A stretch of 64,000 nt of DNA. Origin: Hippopus hippopus (lineage: Eukaryota; Mollusca; Bivalvia; Cardiida; Cardiidae). Every line of letters starts with the position of its first letter. The stretch's first letter is position 1. This document shows positions 32,821 to 43,497 of the stretch, piece after piece. The DNA is taken from contig OX328099.1 of NCBI GenBank assembly GCA_946811185.2, positions 69,196,714 through 69,260,713 of the forward strand, read 5' to 3'. Position numbers and translations under genes: made by a program. Under the pieces are notes generated by a model that was not told the origin of the DNA, searched no databases, and saw nothing but the letters and a program-made list of their open reading frames with translations.

Positions 32821-34039
32821 AATGTCCGCATCAGAATATTGTCTATCGGAGGAAAATTAATAGTCTGGAAAGAATAAGGTAGATGAATAAGTCAGTTATG
32901 ATACACTATCAATGAAGCTGGGAGAATGAATATCAGCCTGATGTACGAGATAACTCATTACATTCTGAAGCAAATATGCATTTGACATGGTAGGAAATAT
33001 TCCAGTACAACAAAAGTAGTCAAGATCAATTAAGGTCAAGGTCATAGTGACCTTTATTGACATTGCACTGAAAAAGGGAGCATGTATTTACTTTGCTATT
33101 AGATTATCTTTTCCATTATACAAGTACTAAATGGAGGTTTGTCAGCAACAATCCTTTATAGTAATTGGTTACAATAATCTCATTTCTTCTTGTATGAATT
33201 TCAAAGCTAGGGTGCATTTACACTATAATGAACTTACTTAATATATGCCAGCGTGTGTAATATTTTGGCGCTTTGCTTGCATGCACTATAGTTCATTAAG
33301 TTCATTTAAGTATATTTAGGTATGTGGTTGTCCACACAACGTGTTAAAAAATTCTTGCATGCACAAAATTTTTGATAAATGCCAAAGAACAACCCATAAA
33401 CAGCAGGTTCGTTTGATGAACACATTGCAAACGGTTCATTTGTCCACAGTATGACAACATTTCATTACCTGTACAGTGGCATTTATCTAATCAATTTCTT
33501 TAGTGAAATCTATCATAGTAATATCAAATTAAAAACATTCTTTTAAAGTTAGTGGTTCAAACTGAATCAGAGTAAATTCAAAGGGCAAGCACATGTTAGA
33601 TGTTTCGTGAGAGATTGTTGACATTCATTGATGTAAGTTTTCATTTACTTTGCATTTGGTCTGGTAAACTTGTTAATGTATCTTTACTCATACGCTATGA
33701 GCTTCTTCTGGTCTCATTTCAAATTGCATATGACAGTGTGCATATGTAAGCTTTGCAGTTTGTCCACAATCATGGTACATGCCCTCAACCAGTCATAGCA
33801 TAAATCTGCCTTTACAATAATTATGTTTACCTTGTGATTATTAGGTTTGACTTATGTCTCAATATGCTTAGACTGAACAACAAGATGGTTATCTGTTCAT
33901 TGGGTATTCATCCTGTACTGGGCTGATTATAAAACATATGATCTGTTTTGATCAACCTTCTTGAAAATCCTTCTACTTTATTTAACTCTATCTTGACAAA
34001 ATGGACAGTTTCAGTGTCGGAAAAGGTTGCAAATAATGC

Positions 34040-34165
34040 AGTATCTCAGCCTGTGTTTGACCACCATGGTCTCTGCATGGCAGACAGCCTTGATTAGAGG
34101 TCAGACTGCCTGTACTGTGCAGCCTGATATTGATGTAATTTGTGAAAGGCACTCCAACAGTTAAC
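34040..34165. mobile_element. M3 remnant
   Basis: GATTAGAGGTCAGACTGCCT and GTGCAGCCTGATATTGATG, ending GGCACTCCAACAGTTAA. Confidence 0.55.
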
Positions 34166-34284
34166 TACCCGACTGAAGACCACTTTTTACCCAGCATCAG
34201 ACAATTTCAGTGCATTACAGCTAGAGGAAGGCTTGCTGGCACCAAACATTGTCTCCTTTGACTTCAGTATTGTCACATGTGTAT

Positions 34285-34767
34285 GAGCCATGCTCTATGA
34301 AAGGTGGTTTAACTCATTACCAAACAACAATATTTCAGACTTGTCGAAATCGAAAGCATTTGCAGACGACAAAATAAAAGTGACTGAAAATTTAACATTT
34401 GTTTTGTGAAGAGTAGAAAACATTGTGGGAAAAGGAGAAAATGCTGGTTACCAGCATTTTCTCCTTTTCCCACAATGTTTTCTAAAGGCTTCTTTCTCAG
34501 GGTCGTCAAAAGTAGGGATTGTGTGGTAATGGGTTAATGCATCTGCAAAAAGTATCGACTCATGTCAGCCTGCGCAGTTTGCGCAGGCTGACATGGATCG
34601 AAACTTTTTGCTATGGGTCAATTTTCTGCATGTCCAAGGACCTTTCTAACCTTTGATGTAGTCAGTTGTTAGACAAAATAGATTTTATGGATCCATATTA
34701 AATTTTGTGTTTACTTGCTTGGTATAATGAATCAAGATGCATTAAACCCCCATTTGCCAGAGCATGG
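34285..34767. mobile_element. M2 MITE interrupted by M1
   Basis: GAGCCATGCTCTATGAAAGG to AACCCCCATTTGCCAGAGCATGG. The inner palindrome CATGTCAGCCTGCGCAG / GCGCAGGCTGACATG is intact. M1 occupies 34309-34537. Confidence 0.85.
34309..34537 (-). mobile_element. M1 copy, reverse, inserted in an M2 element
   Basis: 229 bp between TTAA 34309-34312 and 34534-34537, with a perfect hairpin. The host M2 reads GGTTTAA before it and TTAATGCATCTGC after it, so removing the insert plus one TTAA restores an ordinary M2 left end. Confidence 0.92.
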
Positions 34768-34853
34768 TATGCATATACTAAAGAAAGATCTTTTTTTTTT
34801 TTACAAAAGTGTTAAGCTGCATATGTTCAATGGGGCAATGAGCCACTGGTTTT

Positions 34854-35460
34854 TAGCTCCACTGGCCAAAGGCCAGCGAGCTATTGTCATGGCGTTGTGT
34901 CCGTCGTCCGTCCGTCCGTCCGTTCGTTCGTCCGTGCGTGCGTCCGTAAACTTTTTCTTTAAAAAACTTCTCCTCAGAAACTATTGACAGGATTTTTACC
35001 AAATTTCACAGGAATGTTCCTTTGGTGGTCCTCTTTCAAATTCCTTCAAATAATTGTGTTCCATGAAGAATTCTGGTTGCCATGGCAACCAAAGTAAAAA
35101 ACCTTTAAAAATCTTCTCCTCCCAAACCGCTATTTGGATAGCATTATTATTTTGCAGGAATGTTCCTTAGATACAGGTTTACAGAATTCCTTAAAAAAAA
35201 AAAGATCTGTCAAAAAACATGGCTTTTATGGGAGACTCATTTTCCTTTTATGGTATAAAGTAAAATCTTTATTTCTTCTCTAAAACTATTCATTGGATTT
35301 CATTGTTGTTTTGCAGGTAAGTTCCTATGGTGGTTGTCTACTAAATTGTTTCTTCAGTGAGCTAAAATGCAGGATTGAATGATAATTGTTAAAAACTTCC
35401 TTTCGCCATTATAGAAATATCAGGCCTGTGGAGCGATACAGGCGCTCAAGCGCCTCTAGT
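34854..35460 (+). mobile_element. AGCTCCACTGGCC element, copy 1
   Basis: 607 bp. It starts TAGCTCCACTGGCCAAAGGC, followed by a GTCC/GTGC microsatellite (34909-34948). It ends GGCCTGTGGAGCGATACAGG, then a short hairpin GGCGCTCAAGCGCC and TCTAG. CTAG after a 3' hairpin and followed by T recalls Helitron ends. There is no coding frame. Confidence 0.8.
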
Positions 35461-35607
35461 TTACACAGTTGAATCACATTCTTGAAATCAAATGAAAAAC
35501 TGAAGTGTTGGAAGTGGTGGATATTGCTGCAACATTTAAGATGCAAATTTAACATCCTCATGTTGTGAAACATCGTCTCTGGGTGTTTCCCCTAATGATT
35601 TAGATAG

Positions 35608-35831
35608 CTAACTCTTTACCACACAAGCTAAATGTAGACTTCCAAATTGAAAGGGTTTACAGACAATTCAGTTAGAGCTCAAAAGATGGAATTTGTCCTT
35701 GATAGGGTAGAAAACTTTGTGGGAAAAGAAGAAAATGCTGGTTACCAGCATTTTCTCCTTTTTCCCACAATGTTTTCAAAAGGCTTCTTCCTCGGGTCAT
35801 TAAAACTGGGAATTGCGTGGTAAAGGGTTAA
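35608..35831 (-). mobile_element. M1 copy, reverse
   Basis: CTAACTCTTTACCACACAAG to TTGCGTGGTAAAGGGTTAA, hairpin with one extra T. Confidence 0.83.
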
Positions 35832-35984
35832 TGGAAAGTAAGAATCAGTTTTGAGGTTTATGTTTGGCATCCACCCATCTCAATTAACTACTGGTCTAGT
35901 AATTACAGAGTTTGATATTTCTCAGACAGTGGCTATAGAAAGCTTTGAATGTCAATTCAGTATATTTTATGTATTGTGTACCTT

Positions 35985-36480
35985 AATATCTCATATTATT
36001 GCTCCCCTCTAATTAACACTCCCTCAGTTTTTTTCGAACCAAAACTGGGCTTACCAGACAGCCAATCCATCGCTAAAGTTGAAATAAGTCAGCAGGAATA
36101 AACTTGAGGCATCAACATAATCCTAATTACTTCACAAATTGATGTCATTAACACCTGACTATCCGCATATAGGTACATTTCTGATAACATTATAAACTTC
36201 AGGTAGAACAAAATTTGTCAACTAACTTGGAAAAACTTCAAGAAATTGAAAGTAGCGAAGACCGATGTCTCGCATTAATCGTGAATGCTATTTAATGACT
36301 GGCAGTAAAATCAGTCTTCTGCATTAATACATCTGGTTTCTCAAATGGCCATTACTTCACGGTCGGTACATACTAAAACTGGGAAAGTAATGTCATCGTC
36401 ATCCTCAAAAAATTCTATGTCCCATTATCTGTTAATTGCCTCCCTTTCTGAAAATGTAACGCCCCCTTGGGTGTTAAAAA
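35985..36480 (-). repeat. 0.5-kb dispersed repeat N1, copy 2 (inverted)
   Basis: CTCCCCTCTAATTAACACTC to GTAACGCCCCCTTGGGTGTT. Shared phrases with copy 1 include the inverse of GCCCA..TTTTGGTT and of TTTGAGAAACC. Confidence 0.75.
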
Positions 36481-36559
36481 AGGATGGTATGGTATTTCGT
36501 GTTTGTACCTCCTTTCAGAATAATGTTATATACAAAATTAATACTGATAAATCTTATAT

Positions 36560-36950
36560 TGGACTCTTTACCAAACAACAAAATTTCGAACTCCCAAATT
36601 GAAAGCATTTGCAGACGACAAATTAAGTACTCCTCAAATTGTGAGATTTGTCTTTGATAGCATTGGCAAAGGGGCAAATGCTGGTTACCAGCTTTTTCTC
36701 ATTTTCCCAGAATGTATTTCTAAAACCTTCCTCAGGGCTGCTAAAACTCGGGATTGCATGGTAAAGGGTTAATCCACCACCAGACAGCTCCACTTTAGCC
36801 CCGCCCCTTTTCACCCATCAGCTTTTGAAAACAGGATGAGAAATGGAGCAATATCACTTTATGAACACAATGCAAAGAAACAACATTTGAATTGATGCCT
36901 TCAAATGCTTTCATTTTGGACTAGTCTACATTTTTGATAAAGAGTTAAGT
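36560..36950. mobile_element. M1 reverse copy (36560-36772) and a forward remnant (about 36815-36950)
   Basis: GACTCTTTACCAAACAACAA to GCATGGTAAAGGGTTAA, with part of the first hairpin arm deleted. The second piece keeps only scattered M1 words. Confidence 0.68.
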
Positions 36951-37079
36951 GTGCTAGTATGTCTGAAATTGTGTGTATGATAATTGGTTAAGACAGGGGC
37001 TGAAGAATAGAATGTCAAAACCATGTAAGATATGATGCATCATTTACATGTGTGTGTGTGGGATGTTCATTAGCAGTTC

Positions 37080-37530
37080 CCTTGCTACTTACCTGAAAAA
37101 CATATTGGTAGGGGAAGCTTGAATTCATGTATATATGGGAGTTATCTAACTCTTTATTACAGAATCCTGAGTTTAAATGACCCTGAAAAAGAAGGCTTTT
37201 GAAAACATTGTAGCAAAAGAAGAAAATGCTGCTAACCCCCAACCCTACCTACTTGTCTGAAAACCTGTTTGTAGAGGTAGATTGATTTCATGTAGATATG
37301 GGAAGCTATCTTAATCTTTACCACACAATCCGGAGTTTTAAGAACTCCAAAAAAGAAGGCTTTTGAAAACATTGTTATAAAAGGAGAAAATGCTGCTAAC
37401 CCCTTACCTTACCTGCTTGTCAGAAAAACATGTTTGTAGGGGAAGATGGAATTCCTGTAGATATGATAAGCTATTTGACTCTCTACCACACGATCCTGAG
37501 TTTTAACAACCCTGAAAGAGAAGGTTTTTG
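37080..37530 (+). repeat. Three-unit tandem array (about 165 bp) containing M1 5' fragments, just upstream of an exon
   Basis: Each unit has a phrase like TTACCTGAAAAACAT...GTAGGGGAAG, then TAGATATGG, then an M1 left end (CTTTACCACACAATCC and GGCTTTTGAAAACATTG) stopping at AAAATGCTGCTAACCCC. The array ends about 100 bp before the exon at 37633. Confidence 0.7.
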
Positions 37531-37534
37531 TATT

Positions 37535-37610
37535 GTTTGACCAAGCAGGCTGACATGGGTTGATACTTTTTTGAAGGTGCATTAAACACCATTTTCACAG
37601 AATATGGTTC
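37535..37610. mobile_element. M2 end fragment
   Basis: CAGGCTGACATGGGTTGATA to CATTAAACACCATTTTCACA, close to the exon at 37633. Confidence 0.65.
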
Positions 37611-37632
37611 ATTTTATCACATTTTATTACAG

Positions 37633-37755
37633 GGCTACAACAAAGCTGTAGACTGGTGGGCTTTAGGGGTCCTTGTTTATGAAATGGCAGCCGGATATCC
37701 CCCGTTCTTTGCTGATCAGCCCATACAGATTTATGAAAAGATTGTCTCTGGAAAG
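37633..37755 (+). CDS. Pka-C1: PKA catalytic subunit, exon for residues 214-254
   Basis: The acceptor is tttattacag and the donor GTAAGA. The 123 nt form 41 codons in phase 0. The peptide starts [20 protein letters not shown] and continues [21 protein letters not shown]. It carries helix F (VDWWALG, Asp220 and Trp222), Glu230 in YEMAAGYPP (a substrate contact) and helix G. It is typical PKA with no change in length. The last 33 coding bases plus the donor are duplicated in the next intron (37909-37941). An array built from decayed M1 pieces lies just upstream (37080-37530). Confidence 0.97.
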
Positions 37756-38110
37756 GTAAGACTGCCCTTATTGTATGTTAAGTCTCTCCTTACTGTTGAT
37801 AGCACAAGAAGCTTTTGTGGACAGTGTAGATCAAGATCAGACTGCAAAGAACATGCAGTCTGATTTCTGACCTGCACTGTCCACTGCCTTTATTCAAATT
37901 TATAACTGATACAGATTTATGAGAAGATTACCTATGGAAAGGTAAGACTACCCTTACTGAATGTTAACTCTTCTTACTGTTGATGAAATTAGAAGCTTTT
38001 GTTGACAGTGTAGATTAAGATCAGACTGCACAGAACATGCAGTCTGATCTCTGATCTACACTGTCCACCCTTTTATTCTAGTTTATACCTGAACTGTCTC
38101 TTCATCTTGC
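37723..38110 (+). repeat. 186-bp tandem duplication including the last 33 coding bases of the exon, its donor and an M3 hairpin
   Basis: Unit 1 starts in the exon (ATACAGATTTATGAAAAGAT, 37723). Unit 2 starts at 37909 (ATACAGATTTATGAGAAGAT). Donors GGTAAGAC lie at 37755 and 37941, 186 bp apart. Each unit carries an M3 core (37815-37885 and 38000-38068). Unit 2 would read IQIYEKITYGK but has no acceptor of its own, so it is a relic, not a functional exon. Confidence 0.85.
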
Positions 38111-38170
38111 AGATGAACTATATTGGTAACCATTAAAAAAAGTAAAGGTTATTTATTTGGCAGTGCAAGA

Positions 38171-38407
38171 GTTAAGTCTTTATCAGATACTACTGGGTTT
38201 TTACTACTCTTGGCCTTGGGAAAAGGGTTTGGAATAGATTATGGGAAAGGAGAAGAAAACTTTGGTAATCAATATCTTCTCCATTTTTGACAGTGTTTCC
38301 TACCTTATCAAAGACAAGTCATACAATCTGAACCACATGCAATATGTCATTTGCAATTGCTTTCAATATAGATGAGTCAGAAATTTTCTCCTCTTGTCAA
38401 GTGTTAG
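38171..38407 (+). mobile_element. M1 copy, decayed
   Basis: TTAAGTCTTTATCAGATACT to TCTCCTCTTGTCAAGTGTTA. The hairpin is largely eroded. Confidence 0.6.
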
Positions 38408-38549
38408 AATCATAAGGTTTTGAGATTCTAAATTCTCAAGAGAAAAACAAGATCCTGTGGAAAATGATCATTCAATAACCAGAATCAAACTACATTATGA
38501 ACTAACCTGAACCTCTACAGTACCTGAGCACAATATGAGGTACTTTTTG

Positions 38550-38610
38550 GGTTTGTATAAATCGAGATCGGACAGAATGTTAAGTCTGATCTTTGATCTA
38601 CATTGTCCAA
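38550..38610. mobile_element. M3 core remnant
   Basis: AAATCGAGATCGGACAGAAT and GTCTGATCTTTGATCTACAT. Confidence 0.55.
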
Positions 38611-38676
38611 TATTTTGAGATATTCAGATCATATCAGCCATGTAAAGCTGGTAGTTATCACCAGCTTTTAAGGCAT

Positions 38677-38904
38677 TTAACTCTTTACCAAATGACAAAA
38701 TTTTGGACTAGTCCAAATTGAAAGCATTAGCAGACGACAAAATAAAAGTGACTGAAAAATTGAAATTTGTTTTTGGAAGGGTAGAAAAGATTGTGGGAAA
38801 AGGAGAAAATGCTGGTTACCAGCATTTTCTCCTTTTCCCACAATATTTTCAAAAGGCTTCTTCTCAGGGCCATTAAAAGTCAGGATTGTGTGGTAAAGAT
38901 TTAA
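38677..38904 (-). mobile_element. M1 copy, reverse, complete
   Basis: TTAACTCTTTACCAAATGAC to TTGTGTGGTAAAGATTTAA, near-perfect hairpin. Confidence 0.86.
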
Positions 38905-38954
38905 TACTTGAAAGGTCAAAATTTCAAATGGTAGAATATATTGTGAAAAGTGGG

Positions 38955-39215
38955 CCTAAACTTTAGAGGAAACTGTGAACTTGTTGACAACACTATTGGC
39001 TTTTCTCTTTGCACACCTTTGTAGGAATTCTTACACCCGTAAAAAGATTTTTCATATCATTGTGTGTAAACAAACCGAAATTTTCTCCTTTTCACACAAT
39101 GTTTATTTCAACCTTTGAAAGACAAACTCTTTGATATGAACCAGATGGAAATTGCCTACATATTCTTTCATCATGAAGAAGCCTTTAATTTTGTGGTCTG
39201 CTTAAGAGTAAACAA
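38955..39215 (+). mobile_element. M1-like remnant
   Basis: Only words such as TTTTCTCCTTTTCACACAAT and a CTTTCA...GTGGTCTGCTTAAGAG end remain. Confidence 0.4.
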
Positions 39216-39699
39216 ATCCAATGGCAACAAGGGTCAGACAGAATCAGTTGTGAAATACTTTGTAACGTAGCTCCCATGAATGAATTTGAGTTTGAAATTG
39301 CTGATAAACCCAATGGAATCAATTGCGACATGTACCATCTCACAAAAGAATTGATCCATTAAATATACATCCCTACAGCTAGAGAGAAAAAACGCCGTTA
39401 AAGCTTGAAAGTGTGTAGAATGGCTCAGCTGTGTAAACATAGATAAATTACCAATATACGTGGGATAAGGGATGGAAAAATTCAAGGGATTTGTCCTCAT
39501 TTAAAACCAGAAACGATGACAGCAATAGCTTGGAAGGCCTCCAAAACATAAAATGCATTTTCTTCTATCTGTCGTAATCTGTGCAACCTTGCAGCCGTCA
39601 GGGGCAACATTTGGCATGAAGATACAAGAATGATTATAGTTTCATAAATAAGGATGAAATGGGATAAAAACTGGCTGAGAACTGGCTAAAAACGAGTAC

Positions 39700-39790
39700 A
39701 GATGTATCTTTAAGCTTGCCTTTGAGGGCAGTTGAGATGAGAATATGCAGTCTGATCATTGATGTCTTCAATCTCTGTCCACTGTGTTGA
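39700..39790. mobile_element. M3 remnant
   Basis: GAGAATATGCAGTCTGATCA with eroded flanks. Confidence 0.4.
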
Positions 39791-39837
39791 GACACAAGTT
39801 TCTGGGTCTTATTTCAAGACTGAAAATGTCTATTTAT

Positions 39838-40060
39838 ACCCCCGCAAAACGAATGTTTTCAGGGGTATACTGGAATCAGCCTGTGTGTCCGTCCGTGCGT
39901 GTGTCCGTCCGTGCGTGTGTCCGTCTGTGCATCCGTTCGTGTGTCCGTCTGTGTACAAATACTGTCAAAGCGCTGGCGGGGGTATAAAGTCACATTCAGT
40001 GACAGCTCTAGTTAGTTTATGGGTCCACTATGGTGTACGAGAGTTTATTTCCTTCATCTA
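39838..40060 (+). mobile_element. Head fragment of an element with a CCCCCGCAAAACG start and GTCC/GTGC microsatellite
   Basis: ACCCCCGCAAAACGAATGTT and TTTTCAGGGGTATAC form a small hairpin. It is followed by about 65 bp of CCGTCCGTGCGTGTGTCCG and then a short GGCGGGGGTATAAAGTCAC. Confidence 0.6.
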
Positions 40061-40364
40061 TAAATAGGTCTGTAAGATTGTTAGCAAGGTGATCATTGCA
40101 CTATAACATTCTTAAAAAGGTGATCATTGCACTTGTATTGCTTAAAGCTATTTCTAAAAGAATTTGATTATCAAGCTGCAGTGTGAAAATTATTTTTGTA
40201 ACATCCTAGTATTCTGTTTGTAAAGTATTGGGGGAAAAAAGCTAAATCCGTGCTATGGCTCAGTTTACTGCTGGAAGGCTGTAAAATAAATTTAACTGGA
40301 GACAGGACATGATAGAACATAGTATAAATCAATATTAGCCCATAATGCAAGGAACCGATTAAGT

Positions 40365-40510
40365 TGTTTTGGCGGACAATGTAGATCAAGATCAGACTGC
40401 ACAAAATGTGCAGTCTGATCTTGGATCTACACTATCCGCTACTTTGTTTCATATTCCGGCTAAAACAATCATGAAATGACAGTATTTCAGATGTTTTTTC
40501 CTAATTGAAA
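40365..40510. mobile_element. M3 copy, partial
   Basis: GGCGGACAATGTAGATCAAG core with a perfect inverse arm, tail CATGAAATGACAGTATTTCA. Confidence 0.7.
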
Positions 40511-41147
40511 AGGTTGTTTTCATCAGTTTAGCTCTCGAAGGGCAAGACATTAAATATTTAGAAGCGTAGCAATGTGATTTTGTTTGTTCCACCTACGTCA
40601 ATAGGCTAATTGGAATTGTGTAGGTGGTTTTGTTGACATCCTGTAGAAACAAGCTTAATCAAAGACGGGATTTGGGTATTGGGAAATTGATTTAAAAAAT
40701 TTCTGTATTCCAATCCCTCTGCCACACTATTTGTCATATGATTATGTTGTCTTTGGAAAGCAGTTAACATCTTGTAGTCTCAACCAATTTATCAAAAGAC
40801 TGCATTTTGGCATTGGGAAATTGATTTCTAATTTCTTAATCATTTCTGTATTCTAATCCCTTACCAAACTATTTCTGGTGCTGATGTTGTCTTTGACAAG
40901 CAGTTGACATCTTGTAGCAACAAGTTTATCAAAAAGACAGGATTTAGGTATTGGGAAATTTATTTTCAAAATTTTTCTCTGCTAAACTATTTTTCTGCGG
41001 ACAACACAAATGATTTCATTCAATAGAAAAAAAATCTACGGTGGAAAATTATGTAATTTGCTTATCACCATATGGCCATTTTTGAGGGCTCAAAAAAGAA
41101 GGAACAAGAGAAAAAAATCAGTTGTAGGAAGAGCGATATCCTGGTAT

Positions 41148-41290
41148 TTAATGCTTTACCTAAGGATAAAGTTTTGAACTAAATGAAATTGAAAGCATTT
41201 GCAGATTACAATGTATTTAGAATTATGGTTTCTATCTTTGACAGCGTTGAAGCCATTGTGGCAAAAGCAGAAAATGCTGGTTACCTCTTC
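41148..41290 (-). mobile_element. M1 copy, reverse, truncated
   Basis: ATGCTTTACCTAAGGATAAA, AAATTGAAAGCATTTGCAGA and one hairpin arm up to ATGCTGGTTACC. Confidence 0.65.
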
Positions 41291-41339
41291 AAAGTGTATC
41301 AAAGTAAAAGAAACGGTATAGGAAAATCTAGCCTGACAG

Positions 41340-41514
41340 GGGTCCAAACTTTTTGCTATTTGTAAATTGTCTGCTTGTCAAAGGGCCATTCTATGTCAGG
41401 ATTCAGTCATTCGTTGGTCAAAATGGATGTTAGGGATTCATAATGATGTGATGACTAGCTTGGTATAATGTGTCATGAAGATGCATTAAACCCCCTTTTG
41501 CCAGAGCATGGCTT
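41340..41514. mobile_element. M2 3' part
   Basis: CAAACTTTTTGCTATTTGTA to AAACCCCCTTTTGCCAGAGCATGGC. Confidence 0.7.
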
Positions 41515-41518
41515 AATT

Positions 41519-41699
41519 ATGAAATAGAGGATATTTGTTTTTTTCGGTGAAAGATCGAAATTTATTTCATCGAGTGAACATCATCGGTAATATTTTCACT
41601 CGTGGCTGTGCCACTCGTGAAAATATTACCGATGGTGTTCACGAGATGAAATAAATTTCGATCTTTCACCGAAAAAAACAAATATTCTATTTATTTCAT
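41519..41699. repeat. 181-bp near-perfect palindrome
   Basis: The arms of about 85-88 bp contain TTTTTTTCGGTGAAAGATCG and CGATCTTTCACCGAAAAAAA; the centre is at GTGGCTGTGCCAC. A further inverse pair (TTTCATGCTTTT at about 41694 and GGAAAGCATGAAATA at about 41979) suggests the palindrome is one end of a roughly 470-bp element reaching 41993. Confidence 0.88.
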
Positions 41700-42052
41700 G
41701 CTTTTAACCCTTTCTGGGAGGAACTTTATCAAAATCCAGTACAGTCTTTTCAGTTATTCCCCGTGGCGTACCCCCTCCGCATAGCAACGCATTACAATAT
41801 TACGTCAAGCGAGAGAAATGTAAGGTAAATGACGTCATATTCCCATCTAGTTGTGAGTCACGCGCATTTTACTTAGGTAACTAGAATATAAAAATCGGTA
41901 TTTTCACTGGTCGTAACCGTGGAATATTGAAAAATATTTTCACCGCTATTTCTCGATATCCTACCGGAAAGCATGAAATAATGCTGTCAGTAATTAATTG
42001 GTCTTCTTGTTCTTTGAATAGTGAAATCAATATTCAAAATTTATTTTTTTAA

Positions 42053-42226
<174 letters not shown>

Positions 42227-42376
42227 TAAAACCTTTTCGTCATCCTGTTTGAAACCCAAATCCCTTCATATGATGCTTATTTATTTTGTTGTCTGTTAAT
42301 GCTTTCAATGTGGACAAGTCTAGAATTTTGTCACGACTTTGCTAGCACTCTACTATATGATGTCATTTTAGATTTT

Positions 42377-43147
42377 TAGCTCACCTGAGCACAGAGTGCT
42401 CAAGGTGAGCTTTTGTGATCATGCTGTGTCCGTTGTGCGTCATGTGTCACCAACTTTTACCTTGTGTACGCTCTAGAGGCCACATTTTCAGTCTGATACT
42501 CGTGAAACTTTGTCAGAATGTTTGTCTCGATGATATCTAGGACGAGTTCGATAATGGGTCATGTTGGGTCAAAATCTTAGAAAAACCTTCTGTACGCTCT
42601 AAAGGCCACATTTTTTGTCCGAAATTCTTGAAAGTTAGTAAGAATGTTTGCCTTGATGATATCTCAGACAGGTTAAAAAATGGGTCATGTTAGATTGAAA
42701 ACCAGGTCACTAGGTTATATCTTAGAAAAATCTTATGTAGGCTCTAGAGGCCACATTTTCAGTCCAAAACTCTTGAAAGTTGGTCAGAATATTTGTCTTG
42801 ATTATATCTTGGATGAGTCTGAAAATGGGTCATGTTGGGTCAAAATCTAGGTCACTAGGTCAAATCTTAGAAAAACCTTGTATACACTGTAGAGGCCACA
42901 TTTTCAATCCTATACTCTCATGAAACTTGGTCAGAATATTTATCTTGATGATTTATTGGACCAGTTTGGATCATTTCGAGTCAATAAGTAGGTCACTGAG
43001 TCAAATCTTCAAAAAACCTTTTTCAGTCAAATACTCATGAAAATCTTGGTAGAATGTTTGTCATAATATCTTAAAAGAGATTACAAACGGGTCATGTTTG
43101 GTCAAAAGACTCAGGTGAGCAACTTCAGGGCCATCATGGCCGTCTTG
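42377..43147. mobile_element. AGCTCACCTGAGC element, short form
   Basis: It starts TAGCTCACCTGAGCAC with the inverse TGCTCAAGGTGAGC close behind, and ends GACTCAGGTGAGCAACTTCA then a hairpin GGGCCATCATGGCC and TCTTG. Between are repeats of CTCTAGAGGCCACATTTTC. A stray copy of the terminal hairpin stands alone at 10366-10388. The 3' hairpin near the end resembles Helitron-type termini, but this is not proven. Confidence 0.72.
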
Positions 43148-43269
43148 TTCCAAATCATAAACATTTTCACAAAGGAAATTAATTGGCTTTTTTTTTTTAA
43201 TTAAAAACAAACACTCCTGCTTTCAATGTTGACAAATCTTAAAGTGCCGTAGACCGGAATATAGCTGAA

Positions 43270-43466
43270 TAGATTTCAACATTGAGGCTGATATGGGTCG
43301 AAACTTTTTGCTTTCTTTAGATTTTTAGCATGTCCAAGGATCATTCTACATCCATATCCAGTCAACGGTTAGGTTGAGTGGATTTTATGGATCCTTAATT
43401 ATATGATTTGTTGCTTGGTATAATGCATTGCGAAGATGCAGTAAGCTCCCTTTTGCCAGAGCATTA
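43270..43466. mobile_element. M2 3' part, ending 30 bp before the last PKA exon
   Basis: GAGGCTGATATGGGTCGAAA to AGCTCCCTTTTGCCAGAGCAT. The final acceptor follows immediately. Confidence 0.7.
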
Positions 43467-43497
43467 TTGTGTTATCTCTTATTTTGTACTAACTTAG

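Noticed and set aside
37909..37941. Additional PKA exon
   Set aside because: It repeats only the tail of the preceding exon and has no acceptor. It is part of the 186-bp tandem duplication.
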